Shown: positions 1 to 6,847 of the stretch, in pieces
Numbering within the stretch: position 1 is the first letter of the stretch
How the letters are laid out: each line of letters starts with the position of its first letter
NCBI GenBank assembly: GCA_041748615.1
Contig: JBGTCY010000233.1
Location: 1-12,863, forward strand
Source: JBGTCY01 sp041748615
GTDB lineage: Bacteria > Bacteroidota > Bacteroidia > Chitinophagales > CAIOSU01
Direction: 5' to 3'
DNA length: 12,863 nucleotides
Notes under the pieces: generated by a model
Databases searched by the model: none
Seen by the model: only the letters and a program-made list of their open reading frames with translations
Told to the model about the DNA's origin: nothing
Program-made: the position numbers and the translations under genes

Positions 1-24
1 AAATCCTGATGACGGATTTTTTTT
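1..24 (+). terminator. Rho-independent terminator of an upstream plus-strand gene
   Basis: AAATCC (1-6) and GGATTT (14-19) form a 6-bp stem around a 7-base loop, and the stem runs into an unbroken T tract to position 24. This is the form of an intrinsic terminator for a plus-strand transcript entering from the left. The stem may extend beyond the window edge, so its full strength cannot be judged. Confidence 0.6.
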
Positions 25-75
25 GATGCTACACTATTAATGTTGGAAATGTTTTAATTTATACTATCGGTAATC

Positions 76-157
76 AACTTTCCGAAATCTCATTTTAGTA
101 AATCTTTTATAATCAAGGATTTCACTCGAAAAGATTTCGGAAAGTTTTTCTTTTTTG
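76..157 (+). repeat. 15-bp perfect inverted repeat with nested stem and T-rich tail
   Basis: AACTTTCCGAAATCT (76-90) is the exact reverse complement of AGATTTCGGAAAGTT (132-146). The 41-base spacer holds a second short stem, AAATC (100-104) with GATTT (118-122). The right arm is followed by a T-rich run to about 157. It lies between the terminator at 1-24 and the end of the minus-strand gene at 173. The T-rich tail suits a plus-strand terminator, but the long loop is unusual for one. It may instead be a remnant repeat element or a folded RNA. Confidence 0.6.
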
Positions 158-172
158 TTATAGATAAAAAAA

Positions 173-628
173 TCATTGGCAGAGAACTGAAATTTCACTT
201 TTATTTGAAAGCAGTTCATTTGGTAGGGCTACTTTCAGTTGAAACCAGCCTGAAAAACTTTCCTGACTCTGCCAGGTGAAAGTGGTGTCCTTTTTTCCCG
301 GTCTGTCGAAATCAATGGTTATGGATGGGGCGGGAACATTATCACTTCGCTTTATTTCAAACAAGACAACACCTTTACCTCCTTCAGTTGAAATTTTCGC
401 TTTGAATTTTATCGCTGCCGGACACTGTCCTGTATATTCGCTTGGAACCGCCTGAAGCGTGGCTTTCACGACCTTGAACGAATTAGCGGGAGCATTTTCA
501 ATTTGCCAACGCTCAGTTTTTATTTCTTTTTCAGTATTCAAAGTAGCAACGGCAATGGTAGTTATCAGCATGGCGGTTATCATCAACCCTGCGGAAACGA
601 ACTGCTGCCAATTATTGCCGGTTTTCAT
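173..628 (-). CDS. Small membrane-anchored or secreted Ig-like protein, hypothetical
   Basis: This 151-residue protein has one hydrophobic segment near its N terminus (about residues 10-30), which is a signal anchor or uncleaved signal peptide. The rest should therefore lie outside the cytoplasm. Residues 65-151 look like a beta-sandwich with alternating hydrophobic strands. They include YTGQCP (65-70), a central FDRPGKKDTTFTW stretch, SGWFQLKV, and a terminal Cys-Gln. Cys69 and Cys150 bracket the domain and could form a disulfide. From memory the pattern resembles a small Ig-like domain in many predicted actinobacterial exported proteins (a YxGxCP start, a SGWxxLxV strand, a final Cys). That likeness was not checked by search. 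The ATG at 626-628 is 126 bases downstream of the histidine kinase stop on the same strand, so co-transcription is possible. No catalytic motif is visible. Confidence 0.75.
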   Translation of the reverse strand: MKTGNNWQQFVSAGLMITAMLITTIAVATLNTEKEIKTERWQIENAPANSFKVVKATLQAVPSEYTGQCPAAIKFKAKISTEGGKGVVLFEIKRSDNVPAPSITIDFDRPGKKDTTFTWQSQESFSGWFQLKVALPNELLSNKSEISVLCQ

Positions 629-754
629 AATTATAATGCTTTGTCAGAGTTTTATCAAGAAAAGTACCAATTGATATTCGAAGTCAAAAGCTTTGCTGTC
701 ATACAGTTGTAAGGCAATCGAATGACCTATTTATTCCAGCGAATGTCAGGAGTT

Positions 755-2182
755 TTAAAATTTATCATCCGCCCAATCGAGCGAAATAATAAATGTAGTG
801 CCTTTTCCGGGCTGGCTTTCCACTTCGATATTTCCTTTGTGAGTTAAGATAATAGCCTGGGTGTTAGCAAGCCCCAGCCCGCTCCCGCCCGGTTTTTTTG
901 AAAAATAAGGCTCAAATAATTGCGAAAGCGATTCATTATCAATGCCCGCCCCGTTATCGGAAATTGTTACAACGCATTTTCCGTTTTTGCTTTCCGTTTT
1001 CAACATTAAAACGCCCTCGTCTGTAGTCATGGCTTCTATCGCGTTGACGATGATATTGAGGAAAGCAATTTTCAGTTTTTCCTTATCTGCATTTATCTGA
1101 CCGGTGCCGGGAGCGTAATCCCTGATGACTTTTATATGTTGAAGCTGTACCCTGTCGGCAGCCGCTGATAGCGATTCGTCCAGCAAGGTGTTTACCGATG
1201 CGGGTGAAAATTGCATTTCCTGAATTCGGGTGGCATTCAGCAACTCGGTTACTAATTGATTAATCTTTTCGCAACTGCGATTGATGATATCAGCCAGAAA
1301 TGCAGCATTGGAATCGTTGGTAATAAGCTCATCTTTAAGCTGATGAATGGCAAGCTGTATATTACTTAGCGGGTTGCGTACCTCGTGCGCGATGATGCGC
1401 GCCATCCTGCCCGTTGCCGTGAATTTTTCCATCCGCCTGAGTCGAACCAATTCCTCATTGGCTTTTCCCAATTCCTCCACTTTTTGTTTTAATTGGTTTT
1501 CCTTTTCTATGCGCGCCCGGTTAGCAACCACCGCTTTTTCTTTTTCCCGCTGAAAGGTAATCAGGGCATAAAATGCAAGCAATATAGCCAGGGCAAATGT
1601 GAAGAGATTAACCGGTAAAACAGATTTGGAATACATATTCAATTTAACGGAACGTTCTCGGAGTAAAGTTTTTTCAGTCATTATGAGCGCGGTAATCTGT
1701 TCGCGCAGAAGTCCTGTAATTTCATTGCCTTTGCGGATATTTTTGACAATCGAATCGCTTGCTTCAAAATTGTAAAAAGAACGTAACCCTGCATCAAAAG
1801 CGTCATACCGTTCAACCAATAACCCGGATATTGTGTCAAGCCGCGAGCGTTGAAGATGTCCGGCTCCTATCAAACTGTACAATTCACTCATGATTGAATC
1901 AACTACGAAACGGCTGCCATGGTAAGGTTTAAGAAAATCATTGTCCTGTATTATCAAAAATCCCTGAAATGCGGATTCAGCATTCCTCACCTCTGCAAAA
2001 AGACCTTGAAGCAGACGAACCGTAATATTCGTTTGTTCAACGCCTTTTGCGTGTGAGTTGAGTTTGCTGTTGGTATAAAAAGTGAACAGAAAAGAAATGA
2101 GCAATAAGGTAAATGCGGCATAGTATCCGAAAAGAATTCGCCTGGAGCTGTGTTCTTTTTCTATGGCAATCTGAACAGGCAT
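755..2182 (-). CDS. CHASE3-type sensor histidine kinase
   Basis: This 475-residue transmembrane sensor kinase should autophosphorylate on His266 in response to an extracytoplasmic or membrane signal. In order it shows TM1 (about 18-36), an extracytoplasmic helical region (about 40-185) with the CHASE3-like signature NAESAFQGFLI (67-77), TM2 (about 190-210), and a charged coiled coil (about 212-252). The HisKA H-box follows, with AHEVRNPLSNIQ around His266. The ATPase domain has an N-box (FLNIIVNAIEAM, 374-385), G1 (DNGAG, 409-413), an F-box (FEPYFSKK) and G2 (GGSGLGL, 432-438). All these motifs are intact. No receiver or DNA-binding domain is fused and no response regulator gene lies in the window, so this is an orphan kinase here. 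The ligand is unknown. The ATG at 2182 lies only 4 bases after a consensus -7 box. Confidence 0.95.
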   Translation of the reverse strand: MPVQIAIEKEHSSRRILFGYYAAFTLLLISFLFTFYTNSKLNSHAKGVEQTNITVRLLQGLFAEVRNAESAFQGFLIIQDNDFLKPYHGSRFVVDSIMSELYSLIGAGHLQRSRLDTISGLLVERYDAFDAGLRSFYNFEASDSIVKNIRKGNEITGLLREQITALIMTEKTLLRERSVKLNMYSKSVLPVNLFTFALAILLAFYALITFQREKEKAVVANRARIEKENQLKQKVEELGKANEELVRLRRMEKFTATGRMARIIAHEVRNPLSNIQLAIHQLKDELITNDSNAAFLADIINRSCEKINQLVTELLNATRIQEMQFSPASVNTLLDESLSAAADRVQLQHIKVIRDYAPGTGQINADKEKLKIAFLNIIVNAIEAMTTDEGVLMLKTESKNGKCVVTISDNGAGIDNESLSQLFEPYFSKKPGGSGLGLANTQAIILTHKGNIEVESQPGKGTTFIISLDWADDKF

Positions 2183-2186
2183 GACA

Positions 2187-2194
2187 CAAAGGTA
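2187..2194 (-). promoter_or_regulatory. Bacteroidota-type -7 box for the histidine kinase
   Basis: On the minus strand positions 2194 to 2187 read TACCTTTG, an exact match to TAnnTTTG. The box ends 4 bases before the ATG at 2182, so transcription would begin at or next to the start codon. No TTG -33 element is present at the usual 17-23 base spacing, which weakens the call. Confidence 0.4.
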
Positions 2195-2255
2195 TTATTC
2201 AAATCGGATTTTTTTATCCCCTTATTTTCTCCATTCAGGATACTTTTTCCGTCAT

Positions 2256-2272
2256 TCACCGAAAAACGGTGA
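2256..2272. promoter_or_regulatory. Hairpin in the divergent intergenic region
   Basis: TCACCG (2256-2261) and CGGTGA (2267-2272) form a perfect 6-bp stem around AAAAA. It lies in the 141-base gap between two divergently transcribed genes, so it is not where a terminator would be expected. It is 51 bases upstream of the 80-residue gene and could be an operator or a 5' leader hairpin of that gene. Confidence 0.35.
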
Positions 2273-2323
2273 CCTTTTCATTCCGCCTCCGTATCAGAGA
2301 CTAAACAATCAAACCCTCAAAAA

Positions 2324-2566
2324 ATGAAAAAGTACACTGCAAAGAATTACACCATCACCCTGCATTATGCCGATTATGCCCCGTTCCTGTTTTTTTTAAA
2401 GCGGGGCTGGGTGCCGGCAGCAATAAAAGGTAAACGGGAATATGGTTCTGAAACCATTCAGCTTTCCCTTAACCTGCCGCTGGAATTCGACACTGCGCTG
2501 GTTCCGCAAATGTGGGAGGAATGGAAAGAAGAAAATCTGGTAAATGAATACGCAACATTGAATTAA
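2324..2566 (+). CDS. Hypothetical 80-residue protein
   Basis: I do not recognise this protein. It begins at ATG 2324 after an A-rich stretch with no Shine-Dalgarno sequence. It has no signal peptide or convincing membrane segment, although FLFFLKRGW (22-30) is strongly hydrophobic. Aromatic residues are common (Tyr, Phe, Trp) and the C-terminal third is acidic (MWEEWKEENL, 63-72). The composition suggests a small folded cytoplasmic protein and the codon use does not stand out from its neighbours. It is divergent from the histidine kinase and convergent with the phosphatase, so it is probably transcribed alone. A near-match to the -7 box (TACTTTTT) starts at about 2241. That it is a real gene is an inference from its clean start and its protein-like sequence. 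Confidence 0.6.
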   Translation: MKKYTAKNYTITLHYADYAPFLFFLKRGWVPAAIKGKREYGSETIQLSLNLPLEFDTALVPQMWEEWKEENLVNEYATLN

Positions 2567-2774
2567 GATAAGTGAAGTTGTCATAATAACATCCAAAATT
2601 TTAAACCTTCATTAGCAGATATTAGATATTAGATATTGAGGAATTTGAACGCACCTAAGTTTTATGACAACTAAATGGTCGTTCCTGACGGAACTCTGAT
2701 GATTGGGTAAACGGGTGATGGATAGTCAGTCATGTTTTAATAATCGAGGTTCAGAAGCGGTATTGATTCGTTAT
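2567..2774. repeat. Intergenic region with AGATATT tandem repeat and a small hairpin
   Basis: This 208-base gap lies between convergent genes. It holds three perfect head-to-tail copies of AGATATT (2617-2637). A 5-bp hairpin, GTTCC (2681-2685) with GGAAC (2690-2694), has a TGAC loop. No strong terminator with a T tract is visible for either flanking gene, and no further gene was found. Confidence 0.5.
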
Positions 2775-4415
2775 TCATTTTAAATTAAAAATTATTGGCC
2801 AGCCTTTAAACTGTTGAGCATCACGCCTGCTGACATCAGTGAATCGGGACCAGCATTCGAATGTGACTTGTTTATTTTTTTTATTGAAACGGATGATGCC
2901 ATAACCGGCACCGTTATCTTGACTGTCCGGATTGGCATAGGCATGCATGGTGAACCGGTTGCCAAATCCATCCTGATATTTTCCTGCCCATGGAAGTTGA
3001 TGTTCCGCAACATTAGCCTGTTCGGCATTTTCTGGTAGCCACCACCGTGAGTAAATGGAATTCACGATAGCCGGAACGGTGAATTCAATCACTCCGGTGT
3101 AAGCAGTATCAATCCCTTGCTCAACCACGAAGGCGATGTGCTGGTCACCGGCAATGTGAATGGCATTGGCATTTTTTATGAGTTGCAAAGCTGCGTTCCT
3201 TCCCAATTGAGGCCAGCCGTTCGAATCAAAATCGGAATTAATCCTTGTTTTCTTTTTTCCATGTAAATGCGGTCCGCTGAAAAAAGGCGACTGCGACAAC
3301 ACCACTTTAATGGAATTGTCCATTGTATCTTTAGACCAGGCATCCAAAAAATCCAATTGTCTTTTTCCCAACAACTCCAAACCCGGTAAATCCACCTCCA
3401 AGGGGTCTTTCACTTTTCTGCTCAGATGGTCCGCGCGGATGAAGCGCCCCTTCACTTTGCCTTTCGGTCCTGATTTGAATTTCCGGTCTTCGATGATGGC
3501 ATAATCAATGCCGCCCCAGAGCAGCTGCGTATAATACACCCCGATTCCCTGTTGCACCGGTGCCGGGTCGTAAGGGTCAGGCAGGTGAGCCGTCTGGCAA
3601 CGCTCCACCATTCTGACATATTCAGGATGAAAACGATATCCGCCACTGAATGCGAAAAGCCCTTTGCCCTTTTTTCCATTTTCGCCCCACAGATTATACA
3701 TGCCTACATCATGGTCATCGGGAATCGAGATGCACGGCCGCTCCCGAAAAGTCTCTCTGAACTGCATGCCGAACTTCAGCCAGGCGGCTGTGTGTTCGCG
3801 ATGGTCATACGACTGGTCACCGGCAAAGAAAATCATATCCGGATTTTGATAAAGTATATTTTTTACGATGCTCTCGCGGTCGCCCCTGTCTTTTTTGCTG
3901 TTGCAGGAAAGTGCGGCTATCACGATTTCTTCTTTGCCATGAGGCTCCTTGCGAATCAGTCCCTGAAACACAGCGCTGTCGCCATGTCGCAGGCGATAGT
4001 CCACATCAATTTCAGCGTTCCAGTTTTCAATCCTGAAAAGCGCTGACCATCCGATTTCATTTACAGATTGCTGCTGCACTTCTGTCCATTCATCATTTAT
4101 GAATAATTCTAATCTGACGATTTTGCTTTCATGCGGATAAAGCGGAAACAACTGCGCGGATAGTTTCAGGATGTTGTCGGACACCGTATAAATCCCGAAA
4201 GCGATGACTTCGCTGCGGGGTACTTTCATTTGAATGATTTTACTTTCTTTCCGCTTCCACCATTTGTTGACGGATAGCCTGTCTAATCTTTTGAATGGCG
4301 ATTTTTGATAAGTGGTGTAATTGCTCTCATCGGGAATTACCAGCGGAATGTAAAATCCGGTTAACAGAAAAAATCCGGTAACCACAAAAAGATAAAATGT
4401 ATAGGTCTTAATCAT
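2775..4415 (-). CDS. Membrane-anchored PhoD-like metallophosphatase
   Basis: With the preferred ATG at 4415 the protein has 546 residues. An N-terminal hydrophobic segment (about 5-24) acts as signal or anchor and there is no twin-arginine motif. A beta-rich N-terminal region (about 70-155) precedes the phosphatase domain. Metal-site motifs of the PhoD/calcineurin-like fold are visible: SCN (170-172), AGDQSYD (198-204), PDDHDVG (232-238), EDRKF (309-313) and AGDQH (422-426). These support a metal-dependent phosphomonoesterase or phosphodiesterase facing the periplasm, with substrate unknown. An in-frame ATG at 4499 would add 28 residues, but it lies inside the edge of the palindromic element at 4495-4634 and would place a second hydrophobic stretch first. 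I therefore prefer 4415. The gene follows a VTT-family gene on the same strand. Confidence 0.85.
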   Translation of the reverse strand: MIKTYTFYLFVVTGFFLLTGFYIPLVIPDESNYTTYQKSPFKRLDRLSVNKWWKRKESKIIQMKVPRSEVIAFGIYTVSDNILKLSAQLFPLYPHESKIVRLELFINDEWTEVQQQSVNEIGWSALFRIENWNAEIDVDYRLRHGDSAVFQGLIRKEPHGKEEIVIAALSCNSKKDRGDRESIVKNILYQNPDMIFFAGDQSYDHREHTAAWLKFGMQFRETFRERPCISIPDDHDVGMYNLWGENGKKGKGLFAFSGGYRFHPEYVRMVERCQTAHLPDPYDPAPVQQGIGVYYTQLLWGGIDYAIIEDRKFKSGPKGKVKGRFIRADHLSRKVKDPLEVDLPGLELLGKRQLDFLDAWSKDTMDNSIKVVLSQSPFFSGPHLHGKKKTRINSDFDSNGWPQLGRNAALQLIKNANAIHIAGDQHIAFVVEQGIDTAYTGVIEFTVPAIVNSIYSRWWLPENAEQANVAEHQLPWAGKYQDGFGNRFTMHAYANPDSQDNGAGYGIIRFNKKNKQVTFECWSRFTDVSRRDAQQFKGWPIIFNLK

Positions 4416-4494
4416 TTGTAAAAAAGAATGTTGCGAATGTATTGAATTCATCTTGAAAGAAGCAATGAAAACTAATGTACCATAAATCATTGTT

Positions 4495-4634
4495 TTCATT
4501 GCCGTCCCGCTTCAGCGGTCGGTGAAAGAGAATAATTTCATTTGGCTTTAGCCAAAAGATTTGCCTTTCGATTTTGGCTAAAGCCTCTGCGCTTCTGATC
4601 ATTTTATCCGTCCGCTGAAGCGGACGGCAATGAA
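4495..4634. repeat. Nested palindromic element (A-B-B'-A')
   Basis: The outer arms are 4495-4522 and 4608-4634. They are reverse complements over 26 of 27 aligned positions, apart from one extra C in the left arm. The inner arms GGCTTTAGCCAAAA (4544-4557) and 4572-4585 are perfect reverse complements over 14 bases. Each arm is also palindromic: the right outer arm holds CCGTCCGCT (4608-4616) and AGCGGACGG (4619-4627) around GA, and the left inner arm holds TTTGGCT and AGCCAAA around TT. The element fills most of the gap between two minus-strand genes. It could work as a terminator or mRNA-stabilising structure, or be a non-autonomous REP/MITE-like repeat. Confidence 0.85.
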
Positions 4635-4679
4635 CTTCAGCCAATTATTTTTTTGTAATCATTAGCTGCGGTATTTGGC

Positions 4680-4687
4680 CAAAACTA
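4680..4687 (-). promoter_or_regulatory. Possible -7 box upstream of the phosphatase gene
   Basis: On the minus strand positions 4687 to 4680 read TAGTTTTG, an exact TAnnTTTG match just past the end of the VTT gene. If used, it would give the phosphatase mRNA a leader carrying the whole palindromic element. There is no TTG at the normal -33 spacing, so this is weak. Confidence 0.25.
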
Positions 4688-4688
4688 T

Positions 4689-5255
4689 TCACCCCAGCCA
4701 ATTCATCACCATCTCTCTTGAAAAATTCACCAACAAAAAAATGACGGTGAAATGAATGGAAATGCCGAGCAGCGAGCCGATGATAAAATCACTAAAGCGG
4801 ATAGAAGATAATCCCAAAGTAAAATTCAGGATGGGCGCCATGAAAAAAACCAACCTCAGCAACATGATGGATTTCACAGGCTGATGGTCAAGGCTGTTCA
4901 ATTTTTTGATGAGGTAAGGATGCTTTACATTTGCAAGCGCGTTGCCGCCAATCAACCGGGCGAAAAAGAAATGCGTGGTAAAAATGACAAAGGCGGCAGC
5001 TATGCCGACCAATACACCCATCCATCCGCTGTAAATCAGGAAGCAGATACACAATAACACAAACGCGGGAATATGCAGCAGCGAACTGACCATGCACACC
5101 GCAAGAAAAATACCCACGCCCCAGATACCGGCATCATGCAACATGCCTTGAAGATTGTGGTAAGTCAGCGTGTCACCAAAAATTAACTTGGCAATCACCA
5201 TCAGTGCAATAGTGACGATGACTAACAGCAGGATGCGCAGGTGAACTTTTTTCAT
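4689..5255 (-). CDS. TVP38/TMEM64-type (VTT domain) membrane protein
   Basis: This 188-residue polytopic inner-membrane protein has hydrophobic segments at about 7-24, 46-60, 62-77, 79-100, 129-149 and 157-177. The central pattern fits the VTT (SNARE-associated/DedA-like) family: a HIPAFVLLC re-entrant-like segment (61-69), a glycine-rich run after YSGWMGVLVG, then LLRLVFFMAPILNFTLGLS (132-150) and a DF..GS.LG helix. Family members are thought to act in lipid handling or membrane homeostasis, but no activity can be assigned here. The length is typical for a short bacterial member. The ATG at 5253-5255 starts a Lys-rich, positive-inside N terminus. It is divergent from the monooxygenase, and a one-mismatch -7 box (TAATTTCG, minus, 5273 to 5266) lies just upstream. 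Confidence 0.88.
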   Translation of the reverse strand: MKKVHLRILLLVIVTIALMVIAKLIFGDTLTYHNLQGMLHDAGIWGVGIFLAVCMVSSLLHIPAFVLLCICFLIYSGWMGVLVGIAAAFVIFTTHFFFARLIGGNALANVKHPYLIKKLNSLDHQPVKSIMLLRLVFFMAPILNFTLGLSSIRFSDFIIGSLLGISIHFTVIFLLVNFSREMVMNWLG

Positions 5256-5332
5256 TTTGTCTTCACGAAATTAAACGAATGAGCTTCATAATCTTTTGAA
5301 GCACGTCAAAAAAATTGCGGTTGTGCATTAAC

Positions 5333-5340
5333 TATATTTG
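5333..5340 (+). promoter_or_regulatory. Bacteroidota-type -7 box for the EthA-like gene
   Basis: TATATTTG is an exact TAnnTTTG match. A TTG at 5315-5317 lies 15 bases upstream, slightly closer than the usual -33 spacing. Transcription would begin near 5345, giving a short leader before ATG 5372. This rules out the alternative TTG start at 5315. Confidence 0.55.
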
Positions 5341-5371
5341 TTTCATCACTCAAAATAAAGAACTATTACAG

Positions 5372-6847
5372 ATGGAAGAAAAAAAAGATACTGGTAATAT
5401 TAATAAAAATACATTTTTTGACGTCATCGTAGTCGGTGCCGGTCTCTCGGGCATTGGCGCTGCCTATCATTTGCAGGACAAGTGTCCGAACAAAACTTTC
5501 GCCATTCTCGAAGGGCGCTCTTCGATGGGTGGTACGTGGGATTTGTTTCAGTATCCGGGCATTCGCTCTGATTCGGATATGTACACGCTCGGCTTTCCCT
5601 TTAGTCCCTGGAAAAATCCGAAATCCATTGCCGATGGTCCGGCTATTCTTCAATACATTAAAGACACAGCGAAGAAGTTCGGCATTGACAAAAAAATTCA
5701 ATACAATCATAAAGTCATTGACGCTTCATGGAGCGATGAAGAAAAAATATGGACGCTTACGATTGCTTCAAATGAACTTGTGCGGAATGAAAAATTGAAA
5801 TGTAGTTTTCTGATGATGTGCAGCGGGTATTATAATTACGAGAACGGCTATTTACCGAATTTTCCCGGCAGCGAAACTTTTCAGGGGAAAATGATTCACC
5901 CGCAAAAGTGGACGAGCGATATAGATTATGAAAATAAAAAAGTAGTTATCATCGGCAGTGGCGCTACCGCTGTAACACTGGTTCCGGAGCTCGCGAAAAA
6001 AGCAGCGAAAGTAACGATGCTGCAACGCTCTCCCACGTATATCATCACGATGCCCAGCAAAGACAAAGTGGCGCTTTTTCTCAGAAAAATATTACCCGAG
6101 AAACTCGCCTATCAACTCATTCGCTGGAAAAATATTTTGATTGCTTTAGGCTTTTACAAAGCCGCACGCAAGTGGCCCAATGCCATCAAAAAACTGATTC
6201 AGAAAAGAGTGAAGGGGGAGTTGGGCAAAAACTTTGACCTCAAACATTTCAACCCGCCATACAACCCATGGGACCAACGCCTCTGCTTGGTGCCCGATTC
6301 GGATTTGTTCAATTCCATTAAAGAAGGGAAAGCGGAAATCGTAACCGACCATATCGAACGCTTCAATGAAAAAGGCATCCTGTTGAAATCAGGCAAAGAA
6401 CTTGAAGCCGATATCATTGTCACCGCTACCGGACTGAATGTGCAGCTCATGGGCGGTATGACCATCCACATCAATGGTGAGTTAGGTGATACTTCTAAAA
6501 CTCATGCCTATCGCGGAGTGATGTTCAGCGATGTGCCCAACTTCGCCATCACGGTTGGATACACCAACGCATCCTGGACATTGAAATGCGATTTGAGTTG
6601 TCAGTTCGTGACCAAGGTGCTCAACTATATGGACAAACATCAATACACCGTTTGCACGCCCCGCTTCGACCCCTCCATGCCTTCCGAGCCGCTGCTCGAT
6701 TTCAATGCTGGCTACGTGTTGCGCGCGGCTGATGTGCTGCCCAAACAAGGCTCCAAACATCCGTGGAAAGTCTATCAAAACTACGTGCGCGATTTGATGT
6801 CGCTGAAATGGAGCGGGGTGGATGATGAATATCTGGAATACATTTAA
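5372..6847 (+). CDS. EthA-like flavin-containing (Baeyer-Villiger) monooxygenase
   Basis: This 491-residue class B flavoprotein monooxygenase would use NADPH, FAD and O2 to insert oxygen into ketones or oxidise sulfur or nitrogen compounds. It shows the FAD-binding GAGLSG (22-27) and GGTWDLFQYPGIRSDSDMY (53-71). The Baeyer-Villiger fingerprint FxGxxxHxxxW is complete (F170, G172, H176, W180). The NADPH-binding GSGATA is at 195-200, and the ATG motif is TATGLN (351-356). Long blocks match what I recall of mycobacterial EthA (PGIRSDSDMYTLGF, GSGATAVTLVPELA, YNPWDQRLCLVP, TVGYTNASWTLK), and the length agrees (EthA is 489). The natural substrate is unknown. The ATG at 5372 is chosen because the -7 box at 5333-5340 lies downstream of the other in-frame start. 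Unlike mycobacterial ethA, no TetR-type regulator is adjacent; the divergent neighbour is a VTT protein. Confidence 0.93.
   Translation: MEEKKDTGNINKNTFFDVIVVGAGLSGIGAAYHLQDKCPNKTFAILEGRSSMGGTWDLFQYPGIRSDSDMYTLGFPFSPWKNPKSIADGPAILQYIKDTAKKFGIDKKIQYNHKVIDASWSDEEKIWTLTIASNELVRNEKLKCSFLMMCSGYYNYENGYLPNFPGSETFQGKMIHPQKWTSDIDYENKKVVIIGSGATAVTLVPELAKKAAKVTMLQRSPTYIITMPSKDKVALFLRKILPEKLAYQLIRWKNILIALGFYKAARKWPNAIKKLIQKRVKGELGKNFDLKHFNPPYNPWDQRLCLVPDSDLFNSIKEGKAEIVTDHIERFNEKGILLKSGKELEADIIVTATGLNVQLMGGMTIHINGELGDTSKTHAYRGVMFSDVPNFAITVGYTNASWTLKCDLSCQFVTKVLNYMDKHQYTVCTPRFDPSMPSEPLLDFNAGYVLRAADVLPKQGSKHPWKVYQNYVRDLMSLKWSGVDDEYLEYI

Noticed and set aside
2681..2694. GTTCC-TGAC-GGAAC hairpin as a terminator
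   Set aside because: The stem is only 5 bp with no T tract on either strand.
3552..4046. 164-codon plus-strand open frame
   Set aside because: It is antisense to the conserved phosphatase core, and its translation has no recognisable domain.
4495..4634. Nested palindromes as a CRISPR array or tRNA
   Set aside because: There are only two copies of each unit, in inverted rather than direct order and with no regular spacers, and no cloverleaf or anticodon arm.
4408..4644. 78-codon minus-strand frame across the palindromic element
   Set aside because: It is formed mostly of the palindromic repeat and overlaps the phosphatase start; its residues simply translate the repeat.
5315..5371. TTG start giving a 19-residue longer EthA-like protein
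   Set aside because: The -7 box at 5333-5340 lies downstream of this codon, and the extra residues do not belong to the FAD-binding fold. ATG 5372 fits family length.
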